Positions 1-5,945 of a stretch of DNA of 6,276 nucleotides are shown piece after piece; position 1 is the stretch's first letter, and the number at the start of each line of letters is the position of its first letter. The notes beneath the pieces are model-generated. The model saw only the letters and a list, made by a program, of their open reading frames with translations. It did no database searches and was not told the origin of the DNA. Location of the stretch: the NCBI GenBank assembly GCA_937942205.1, contig CALDFO010000294.1, positions 1 through 6,276 on the forward strand. Direction: 5' to 3'. The position numbers and the translations under genes were made by a program. This DNA comes from an uncultured Alphaproteobacteria bacterium. GTDB taxonomy: Bacteria; Pseudomonadota; Alphaproteobacteria; Micropepsales; Micropepsaceae.

Positions 1-1270
1 CTAGCTTGCCGCGTTCGGCCAGGGCATAGACCGCGCCGTCGGGACCGACGCGCACATCGCGCATCCGCAGCTTCATGTCCTGCAGCATCGGCTCTTCCGC
101 CACCACCTTGTCGTTCTTCAGTTCCAGCCGGAACAGGCCGATGCCGCGCAAGCCGCTGACGAACAGGCTGCCTTTCCAGGCCGGAAACAGGTCGCCCTGG
201 TAAAAGGCCATGCCCGACGGCGCGATCACCGGGTCCCAGTAATAGACCGGCTGCTCCATGCCTTTCTTCACCGCGATGCCGTCGCGGATCGGCTCGCCGG
301 TATAGTTGATGCCATAGCTGATGACGGGCCAGCCGTAATTGCGCCCCTTGCGGATCAGGTTCAGCTCGTCGCCGCCCTGCGGACCGTGCTCGACTTCCCA
401 AAGCCGGCCGGTCTTGGGGTCGGCGGCGAAACCCTGCGGGCTGCGCAGGCCGCTGGCCCAGATTTCCGGCAGGGCTTCCTTGGTCTTGAGGAAGGGATTG
501 TCGGGCGCGGGCTTTCCGTCGGGGGTGATGTGGATCACCTTGCCCAGATGATTGTTCAGCTTCTGCGCCAGTTCGGCCAGATAGTCCCATTTGCGGTTGG
601 CGTCGCGGTCGCCGACGATCATGAACAGCGAGCCGTCCTTGCCCAGCACGATGCGCCCGCCCTGCTTGCCCGACATGTTCTTCAGCGGCACGGCGGGCAC
701 GCCGCGGAACAGCACCTTCACATCGCGCACACTGGCCAGGTCGTCGGCCAGGATCGCGGAGGCCAGATTGGTGTTGCTGTAGAAGCCGCCCTCGACGCTT
801 TCAAAGAAGGAGACATAGATGCGGCGCGTGCTGGCGAAATCGGGCGCCAGCACCACATCCAGCAGGCCGAGTTTCTTGAGCGGCGCCAGCGCCTCCAGCC
901 CGGCCAGCGGCTGGGACAGCGCGCCGGAGGCATCCAGCACCCGCAACGCGCCGGGGCGGCGCTCGGTAATCAGCAGCTTGTTGTCCGGCAGGAAGGCCAC
1001 GGCCCAGGGAAAGCCCAGTCTGTCGGTCAGGGTCGTCACCTGGAAGGTGGCGCGCTTGTGATAAGGCGCGCGGGTCTGTTCCGGGAAGTCGGCCTTGCTG
1101 ATCTTGCGCTCGGGCGCGCGAACTTCAAAGCTTTGGCCTTCGACCGTGCGCGGCGGCGGGAAGACGCGCGATTCCCCCGGCGGCAGCGGCGCCTGGGGGG
1201 CGTCCTGTGCCAGCGCGGCGGCCATGGTGAGGGGTGCGATAAAGGCCAGTCCCAGCAGCAGTGTCTTCAT
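1..1270 (-). CDS. PQQ-dependent sugar dehydrogenase-like protein (GSDH/YliI family), exported, 3' end cut by window
   Basis: Seen: 423 codons are open from the ATG at 1270 to the left edge, with no stop reached. Residues 1-21 form a signal peptide (MK, hydrophobic core, AALA before Gln22), so the protein is probably periplasmic. The rest reads as the six-bladed beta-propeller of the soluble glucose/sorbosone dehydrogenase family: FPWAVAFLPD (87-96), LLDVVLAPDF (136-145), GGRI (204-207), GDRD (220-223), WASGLRSPQGF (271-281), EHGPQGGDELN (294-304), NYGWP (311-315), PSGMAFYQGDLFP (351-363) and DVRVGPDG (405-412). The last motif lies close to the usual C-terminus, so few residues are missing. 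Known: members such as E. coli YliI oxidise aldoses with PQQ and Ca2+ and pass electrons to the respiratory chain. Odd: the family's catalytic His (HFGxRL or HQSGRL) aligns with Lys202 in SGKQGGRI, so activity is uncertain. GGGGGGA at 1275-1281 is a plausible ribosome site. It lies 46 bp after ppc on the same strand and may be co-transcribed. Family assignment is firm; substrate is unknown. Confidence 0.9.
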   Translation of the reverse strand, partial: MKTLLLGLAFIAPLTMAAALAQDAPQAPLPPGESRVFPPPRTVEGQSFEVRAPERKISKADFPEQTRAPYHKRATFQVTTLTDRLGFPWAVAFLPDNKLLITERRPGALRVLDASGALSQPLAGLEALAPLKKLGLLDVVLAPDFASTRRIYVSFFESVEGGFYSNTNLASAILADDLASVRDVKVLFRGVPAVPLKNMSGKQGGRIVLGKDGSLFMIVGDRDANRKWDYLAELAQKLNNHLGKVIHITPDGKPAPDNPFLKTKEALPEIWASGLRSPQGFAADPKTGRLWEVEHGPQGGDELNLIRKGRNYGWPVISYGINYTGEPIRDGIAVKKGMEQPVYYWDPVIAPSGMAFYQGDLFPAWKGSLFVSGLRGIGLFRLELKNDKVVAEEPMLQDMKLRMRDVRVGPDGAVYALAERGKL

Positions 1271-1274
1271 GGCG

Positions 1275-1281
1275 TCCCCCC
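1275..1281 (-). promoter_or_regulatory. Ribosome binding site of the PQQ dehydrogenase-like gene
   Basis: On the minus strand a GGGGGGA run lies 4 nt before the ATG at 1270. It supports that start, which also gives a well-formed signal peptide. The 46-bp gap between this gene and ppc has no clear hairpin with a T-run, so nothing visible separates the two genes transcriptionally. Confidence 0.5.
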
Positions 1282-1318
1282 GGTTTGGCCGCAGCCTAGC
1301 GCGGCGGACGGAGCGCGG

Positions 1319-4021
1319 CTAGCCGCTGTTCCGGAGTCCCGCCGCGACGCCGTTGATCGACATATGGATGCCGTTGCGGATAGCCTCGCCGTCGTCCCCG
1401 GCGCGGCGGCGGCGCAGCAGGTCCACCTGCAGATGGTTCAACGCATCCACATAGGGCAGGCGGCTGCGGATGGATTCGGCCAGCCGCGGATTGTCGGCCA
1501 GCAATTCGTTCTGGCCGCTGATCGCCAGCAGCGCGTCATGGCTGCGCTGCCATTCGGCCTCGATCCGGCCCATCACCTGTTCGGCCAGGGCGCGGTCCTC
1601 GGCCAGCGCCGAATAGCGCCGGGCGATCGCCATGCTGGACTTGGCCAGCACCATTTCCATGTTGGCCAGCATGGTCCGCAGGAAGGCCGACTGGCCATAG
1701 AGCGGCTTGAGCCGATCCAGGCCGATGGCTTCGGCCGCCGTGCCGAAGCCGTACCAGCCCGGCAGCATCACCCGGGCCTGGGACCAGGAAAACACCCAGG
1801 GAATGGCGCGCAGATCCTCGATGCGCGGCGATTGGGTGCGCGAGGCCGGGCGCGAGCCGATCTTGAGGTCGGCGATTTCCAGCAGCGGCGTCGCCTGGCG
1901 GAAATAGGTCTCGAAGCCCCTGGTCTCATAGACCAGGCCGCGATAGGCCCGGAAGGCCGTCTCGCTCAACGCCGACAGCAGGGCGGCGTCCTGATCCACC
2001 GCGTCGCGCTGCGGCGACAGTTCGGCCAGCAGCGCCGCCGCCACGATGGTTTCCAGGCTGGCCTGGGCGGCGTCGGGATCGCCGTATTTCGAGGCCACCA
2101 CCTCGCCCTGTTCGGTGATGCGGATGCCGGTGGCCGAAGCCCCGGCGGGCAGGGCGCGGATGGCGTCGAAGCTGGAGCCGCCGCCCCGGCCCACCGCGCC
2201 GCCCCGGCCGTGGAAGAAGCGCATCCGGATGCCGCGTTCCCGCCCCAGCGCCACCAGCCGGGCGATGCCCGAATAGATTTCCCAGTTGGAGGTGACGTAG
2301 CCGCCGTCCTTGTTGCTGTCGGAATAGCCGATCATCACTTCCTGCAGGCCGTCCTGGCCGGCGATGACCGCCTGGACCAGCGGTGCGTCGAAGTAACCGG
2401 CCATGACGGCGGCGCTCTGGCGCAGGTCTTCGATGGTCTCGAACAGCGGCACCACCCGCAGCCGCGCCTGCAGGGGCGCGTCCGGCCCGGCAGCGGGCCG
2501 GAACAGCCCGGCCTCCTTCATCAGCAGCGCGGTTTCCAGCAGGTCCGAGGCGGTGGCGGCCTTGGAGATCACATAATTGGCCACCGCGCCTTCGCCGAAG
2601 GCGTCTTTCAAGCCGCGCGCCGCGTCGGCGATGGCCAGTTCGCGCCCCGTTTCCGGCGAATAGGCGGCATAGGGCGAGCGCAGGGGGCGGGCATGGGACA
2701 GCTCCTCCAGCAGCAGCCGGGTGCGCCCCGCTTCGTCCAACCCCATGTAATCGGCCTGCGCGCCCGCGACCGTCAGCAGTTCGGCCACGGCGCGCTCATG
2801 CACATCGCTGTTCTGGCGCACATCCATGGTCGCCAGATGGAAGCCGAAGGCCCCCACCGCCTCGCGCAGGTGCAGCAGGCGGCCTTCCGCCAGATCGGCG
2901 TCGCCATTCGCCGCCAGCGAGGCGGCGATGGTTTCCAGGTCGGCGGCGAACTGTTCGGGCGTGGCGTAAGCCGGGGCGGCATAGCTGGGCGGCAAGACGG
3001 GGCCGCGTCCCAGCAGCGCCGCGCGGGTCGCCGCCATGCGGGCGTAACAGGTGACCAATGCCCGGCGATAGGGTTCGTCGAGCTGATGGACCGAGGTGTC
3101 TTCTTCCGGCGCGCCCAGCGCCGTCAGCGCGCCGCTGACCCGGACCAGGGATTCGGACAGCGACAATTCCGCCCCCAGCGCATGAATTTCGGCCAGATAA
3201 TGGTCGAGGATGACCTCGGCCTGCCGCCGCACGGCATAGTCCAGGGTGGCGGGCGAGACATTGGGATTGCCGTCGCGGTCGCCGCCCACCCAGGAGCCGG
3301 GCCGCAGGTAGGGCAGGATCGCGCCGTCCAGGCCCAGCAGCCGCGCCAGGCGGCGCTTCACGCGCGGCAGTCCCGGCAGGAAGGTGCGGGCGAAGACCGA
3401 CAGGTTGTTCTCGATCTCGTCCTTCACCTCGATGCGGGTGGAGCGCAACATGCGCGTCTGCCACAGCACCCGGATGGCGCGCCGGAGCTGGGCGTCTATC
3501 TCCGCCACCTCGCCGGCCGCAATGCCGGTGGCCTCGCGCCGTTCCAGAAGGTCGCTGAGTTCGTTCTCGCGGTCCAGGATGGATTTGCGCCGCACCTCTG
3601 TGGGGTGGGCGGTGATCACCGGCACGAACAGCGCGTCCTTCAAGAGGGCGCGCACCCGCCGGGGATCGAGGCCGGGATGCAAATCGTTGATGGCGTCCGC
3701 CCCCGATTCCGACGCTCCTATCCCCAAGGCCCGCGTCTCGCGCCGCAGGACATGGTCGTCGGCGATGTTGGCGAGTTGGGAAAAGATCGAGAAGGCGCGG
3801 ATCAGCAGCAGGATGTCGGGCTGGGACAGGGTGGAAAGCTGGTTGTCCAGCGCCCCGGTCCGGTCGGTATCGGGAGCGCGGTGTTCGCCCACCGACTGGC
3901 GGCGGATATCCTCCACCAGGCCATAGGCGGCGGGGCCATGCTGGTCGCGGATGACCTCGCCCAGGAGGCGGCCCAGGAGGCGGATGAAGGCGCGGTCGGC
4001 GGGTGTCTGCGGAATGGTCAT
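1319..4021 (-). CDS. ppc: Phosphoenolpyruvate carboxylase
   Basis: Makes oxaloacetate and phosphate from PEP and bicarbonate (Mg2+-dependent, cytoplasmic), the anaplerotic feed of the TCA cycle. It is complete at 900 residues, normal for bacterial PEPC (E. coli 883). Seen: VITAHPTEVRRKS with catalytic His139; SWVGGDRDGNPNV (243-255); GYSDSNKDGGY with Lys571; FFHGRGGAVGRGGG with His604, Arg606 and Arg612 (E. coli His579, Arg581, Arg587). The C-terminal segment ends RNSG where most members end RNTG. Residues matching the E. coli aspartate site (Lys773, Arg832, Arg587, Asn881) appear kept as Lys794, Arg854, Arg612 and Asn898, so feedback inhibition by aspartate or malate is plausible. The alignment is by eye. 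The start is constrained: an in-frame TAG lies at 4034-4036, four codons upstream, and residues 10-40 fit the family N-terminus. No Shine-Dalgarno sequence precedes the ATG; instead there is a T7 tract with a hairpin. The gene diverges from the symporter and the dehydrogenase-like gene follows after 46 bp. Confidence 0.98.
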   Translation of the reverse strand: MTIPQTPADRAFIRLLGRLLGEVIRDQHGPAAYGLVEDIRRQSVGEHRAPDTDRTGALDNQLSTLSQPDILLLIRAFSIFSQLANIADDHVLRRETRALGIGASESGADAINDLHPGLDPRRVRALLKDALFVPVITAHPTEVRRKSILDRENELSDLLERREATGIAAGEVAEIDAQLRRAIRVLWQTRMLRSTRIEVKDEIENNLSVFARTFLPGLPRVKRRLARLLGLDGAILPYLRPGSWVGGDRDGNPNVSPATLDYAVRRQAEVILDHYLAEIHALGAELSLSESLVRVSGALTALGAPEEDTSVHQLDEPYRRALVTCYARMAATRAALLGRGPVLPPSYAAPAYATPEQFAADLETIAASLAANGDADLAEGRLLHLREAVGAFGFHLATMDVRQNSDVHERAVAELLTVAGAQADYMGLDEAGRTRLLLEELSHARPLRSPYAAYSPETGRELAIADAARGLKDAFGEGAVANYVISKAATASDLLETALLMKEAGLFRPAAGPDAPLQARLRVVPLFETIEDLRQSAAVMAGYFDAPLVQAVIAGQDGLQEVMIGYSDSNKDGGYVTSNWEIYSGIARLVALGRERGIRMRFFHGRGGAVGRGGGSSFDAIRALPAGASATGIRITEQGEVVASKYGDPDAAQASLETIVAAALLAELSPQRDAVDQDAALLSALSETAFRAYRGLVYETRGFETYFRQATPLLEIADLKIGSRPASRTQSPRIEDLRAIPWVFSWSQARVMLPGWYGFGTAAEAIGLDRLKPLYGQSAFLRTMLANMEMVLAKSSMAIARRYSALAEDRALAEQVMGRIEAEWQRSHDALLAISGQNELLADNPRLAESIRSRLPYVDALNHLQVDLLRRRRAGDDGEAIRNGIHMSINGVAAGLRNSG

Positions 4022-4024
4022 GAT

Positions 4025-4055
4025 AAAAAAAGACTAGCAAGCCGCTTCCGGCTTG
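4025..4055 (-). terminator. Terminator- or attenuator-like hairpin plus T7 just upstream of ppc
   Basis: Read on the minus strand, CAAGCCG (4055-4049) pairs perfectly with CGGCTTG (4044-4038) around the 4-nt loop GAAG, making a 7-bp GC-rich stem. A 6-nt spacer (CTAGTC) and then seven T (4031-4025) follow, ending 3 nt before the ppc ATG. The stem and U-run resemble an intrinsic terminator, but the spacer between them is longer than usual, which would weaken termination. Because it lies upstream of ppc and reads toward it, it could be a leader attenuator, the end of a short leftward transcript, or a 5'-UTR structure without terminating activity. Confidence 0.4.
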
Positions 4056-4112
4056 GCGATTCCCATGATCCACTATGGCGGTGACGGCGGCGCGCGATTG
4101 CCTTTATTGTCG

Positions 4113-4131
4113 GGTCAAAAGCAGTCTGGCC
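4113..4131 (+). repeat. 19-bp imperfect palindrome, copy 1 (candidate operator)
   Basis: GGTCAAAAGCAGTCTGGCC matches the copy at 4157-4175 at 17 of 19 positions. The outer 5-bp arms (GGTCA and TGGCC) are inverted with one mismatch around a 9-bp centre. Location in the divergent promoter region and the dyad form suggest a binding site for a dimeric regulator. No regulator gene is in the window, so this is inference. Confidence 0.4.
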
Positions 4132-4152
4132 TGAAGAACAGCCTGAAGAACA
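4129..4152 (+). repeat. Exact 12-bp tandem duplication (two units)
   Basis: The unit GCCTGAAGAACA occurs twice head to tail without a mismatch (4129-4140, 4141-4152). It fills most of the space between the two 19-bp palindromes and its first GCC overlaps the end of copy 1. It may be replication slippage or a spacing element. The 12-bp length would keep reading frame, but I see no credible coding gene across it. Confidence 0.7.
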
Positions 4153-4156
4153 GGAC

Positions 4157-4175
4157 GGCCAAAAGCAATCTGGCC
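4157..4175 (+). repeat. 19-bp palindrome, copy 2 (candidate operator)
   Basis: GGCCAAAAGCAATCTGGCC is the second copy of the element at 4113-4131. Its 5-bp arms GGCCA and TGGCC are a perfect inverted pair around a 9-bp centre. The centre-to-centre distance to copy 1 is 44 bp, about four helical turns, which would place two bound proteins on nearly the same DNA face. It lies 50 bp before the symporter start codon. Confidence 0.4.
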
Positions 4176-4224
4176 GCGAAAAAGAAGAGCCAGGGGCCAA
4201 GGGGGATTGGTGGGCACGCTTTCC

Positions 4225-5937
4225 ATGCTGCCGCTCGATTATATCGAGTTCTTTATATTTCTGGTTCTGTTGTGCGCGGTCGGCTTCTTTTCCGGCCGGG
4301 GCGAGCGCAAGACCTCGGCCGACTACTTCCTGGCGGGCCGCACCCTGCCCTGGTACGTGGTGGGCGGTTCCTATGTCGCGGCCAACGTCTCCACCGAGCA
4401 TTTCGTGGGCCTGGTGGGGGCCAGCTACATCATGGGCGTGGTCCCGGCCCAGGCGCAGTGGGCCACCTCGCTCGTCATCCTGCTGATCATCTTCCTTTTC
4501 GTGCCCTTTCTGCTGAAGGCGCGGATCACCACCATTCCGGAATATCTGTCGCGCCGTTTCGGATCGGGCACCCGGCTGTCCTTCGCGGTCATCACCGTGA
4601 TCGCCAACATCACCATCTTCATGGCGGCGGTGATGTATGCCGGCGGCCTGGCGCTCAGCGCCTTTTTCGGCTGGCCGTTGCTGTGGTGCATCATCGGCAC
4701 CGGCATCTTCGCGGGCGGCTGGGCGGTCTATGGCGGCCTGTCCACCGCCGCCTGGACCGGATTGGTGACGGCGGTGGTCAAGGTGGGCGGCGTGGGCCTG
4801 CTCACCATCTTCGCCCTGAAGGGCATGACCCCGTCGGGCGGCATCCTGGACGGCTTCTGGTCGGTGATCGAGCACAATCGCGGCACCGAAGGGGTGTGGC
4901 GCGAGGCGGTGGCGGCCAGCGGCCCGCACCTGACCCAGATGGGCGCTTACAATCGCCTGTCGGTGATCCAGCCGCCGGACCATCCCCTGATCCCCTGGAC
5001 CAGCATCATCTTCACCATCGTCTCGGTGGGGGTGTGGTATGGCGCGATGAACCAGTTCATCGTCCAGCGCGTCCTGGGCGCCAAGGATATCTGGCACGCC
5101 CGCATGGGCCTGATGGTGGCGGGCTATGCCAAGTTCCTGCTGCCGCTGATCATCGTGCTGCCGGGCCTGATCCTGTTCCAGCGCCATCCCGAATACATGC
5201 TGGGCGACTGGAAGACGGCGCAGCACCAGGCCGATGCGGGCTTCGTCACCCTGGTGCAGGAATTCCTGCCCGCCGGGCTGCGCGGCCTGCTGCTGGCGGT
5301 GCTGTTCAGTGCGGTGCAGGCGACGGTGACCTCGGTGGTCAACGCCACGGCGGCGATCCTGACGCTCGACCTCTATGTGCCGCTGGTCAATCCCGGCGCC
5401 ACCGACCGCCAGAAGGTGCGGGTGGGCGTCATCGCCTCGATCGTCGCCATCGCGGCGGGCATCGCCATGGCGATCGTGGTCAGCCAGACTTCCAGCGGCA
5501 TCTTCCAGTATATGCAGACCCTCAACGCCTTCGTGGCGCCGCCCTTCGCCGCCCTGTTCTGGGTCGGCCTGTTGTGGAAGCGCACCAACGGGGCGGGCGC
5601 GATGGCCTCCATCATCGGCGGTTTCGCCGTCGCCGCCGCCATCAAGGCGGGGGGCGAATTGTGGCAGATGCCCAGCTGGTACTATCCCTTCGGCAACCAG
5701 GCGGCGGTGTGCTGGGTCCTGTGCGTGGGCTTCTGCATCGCGGGCACCCTGCTGCGGCCGGGCCTGACGCCGGGCATGGCGCGGGACAATGTCACCCTGT
5801 GGGATTCCCGCGAAGCCCTGTCGGAGGGGCTGGGAAAACACTGGTACACCAGCGTCTTCTTCTGGGGTGGCCTGCTGCTGGCGCTGACCTTGGCCAGCAT
5901 GGCATATTTCTCCAGCCTGTTCTTTCCCGTCCGGTGA
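4225..5937 (+). CDS. SGLT-type sodium:solute symporter (SSS family)
   Basis: Inner-membrane Na+-coupled uptake transporter, probably for a sugar or sugar-like compound. From the ATG at 4225 it has 570 residues and about 13-14 hydrophobic segments, normal for SSS proteins. SGLT-branch signatures: SADYFLAGRTLPWYVVGGSY (31-50), AANVSTEHFVG (52-62), NQFIVQRVLGAKD (276-288), GYAKFLLPLIIVLPG (300-314), LPAGLRGLLLAVL (348-360), NATAAILTLDLY (373-384), LFWVGLLWKRT (444-454). Aligned by eye with Vibrio vSGLT, the sugar-site Gln69 is His59 (as in human SGLT1), Lys294 is Lys303 and Tyr263 is Tyr272. Glu88 is Gln78 and Asn260 appears to be Gly269. In the Na2 sodium site Ser364-Ser365 becomes Ala366-Thr367. 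The start is uncertain: TTG 4207 and GTG 4210 are also in frame. AGGGGGA (4200-4206) suits GTG 4210, whereas ATG 4225 begins just before the first membrane segment. The next gene follows after 8 bp, so they form an operon. Family is firm, substrate unknown. Confidence 0.95.
   Translation: MLPLDYIEFFIFLVLLCAVGFFSGRGERKTSADYFLAGRTLPWYVVGGSYVAANVSTEHFVGLVGASYIMGVVPAQAQWATSLVILLIIFLFVPFLLKARITTIPEYLSRRFGSGTRLSFAVITVIANITIFMAAVMYAGGLALSAFFGWPLLWCIIGTGIFAGGWAVYGGLSTAAWTGLVTAVVKVGGVGLLTIFALKGMTPSGGILDGFWSVIEHNRGTEGVWREAVAASGPHLTQMGAYNRLSVIQPPDHPLIPWTSIIFTIVSVGVWYGAMNQFIVQRVLGAKDIWHARMGLMVAGYAKFLLPLIIVLPGLILFQRHPEYMLGDWKTAQHQADAGFVTLVQEFLPAGLRGLLLAVLFSAVQATVTSVVNATAAILTLDLYVPLVNPGATDRQKVRVGVIASIVAIAAGIAMAIVVSQTSSGIFQYMQTLNAFVAPPFAALFWVGLLWKRTNGAGAMASIIGGFAVAAAIKAGGELWQMPSWYYPFGNQAAVCWVLCVGFCIAGTLLRPGLTPGMARDNVTLWDSREALSEGLGKHWYTSVFFWGGLLLALTLASMAYFSSLFFPVR
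4234..4248. repeat. Inverted repeat inside the first codons of the symporter
   Basis: CTCGAT (4234-4239) and ATCGAG (4243-4248) form a perfect 6-bp inverted repeat around TAT, in an AT-rich patch at codons 4-8 counted from ATG 4225. It could be an operator or a small mRNA hairpin near the start, but the codons (Leu-Asp-Tyr-Ile-Glu) also fit the protein family, so chance is quite possible. Confidence 0.3.
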
Positions 5938-5939
5938 GG
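5933..5939 (+). promoter_or_regulatory. Ribosome binding site of the ceramidase-like gene, overlapping the symporter stop
   Basis: GGTGAGG overlaps the symporter TGA (5935-5937) and lies 6 nt before the ATG at 5946. This fixes the start of the downstream gene and indicates translation from a shared transcript with the symporter. Confidence 0.6.
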
Positions 5940-5945
5940 CCGCGC

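Larger units (their letters stand above)
4022..4224. promoter_or_regulatory. Divergent intergenic region between ppc and the symporter
   Basis: About 200 bp that must contain the promoters for both ppc (leftward) and the symporter operon (rightward). It is visibly less GC-rich than the flanking genes and holds several repeats and a hairpin, listed separately. I could not find a convincing -35/-10 pair for either direction. On the minus strand a TTGACC at 4111-4116 is followed by no acceptable -10 at normal spacing. No convincing small gene was found in the interval. Confidence 0.6.

Noticed and set aside
2796..4073. A 425-codon minus-strand frame overlapping the 5' half of ppc in another frame
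   Set aside because: Pro/Arg/Gly-rich translation typical of a shifted frame of a GC-rich gene. Ppc in the other frame has all its catalytic motifs, so no frameshift is implied.
386..4084. A 1232-codon open frame on the plus strand opposite ppc and the dehydrogenase gene
   Set aside because: It is rich in Gln, His, Arg and Gly, has no recognisable domain, and mirrors two certain minus-strand genes. Long antisense frames are expected where GC-rich codons make stop codons rare on the other strand.
4098..4131. Possible -35/-10 promoter elements (TTGCCT on plus, TTGACC on minus)
   Set aside because: Neither has an acceptable -10 hexamer at 16-18 bp spacing. A short -35-like match alone is not enough to call a promoter.
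4064..4224. A possible small basic peptide starting at the ATG at 4064 in the intergenic region, with repeats in its frame
   Set aside because: No ribosome site precedes it, no stop closes it before the symporter, and the frame then runs on as a shadow through the symporter. The reading is better explained by noncoding regulatory sequence.
4018..5841. A 607-codon open frame on the minus strand opposite the symporter
   Set aside because: Low-complexity His/Asp/Arg/Gly/Gln composition with no domain, entirely antisense to an unmistakable membrane transporter, and overlapping the ppc start. Treated as a shadow frame.
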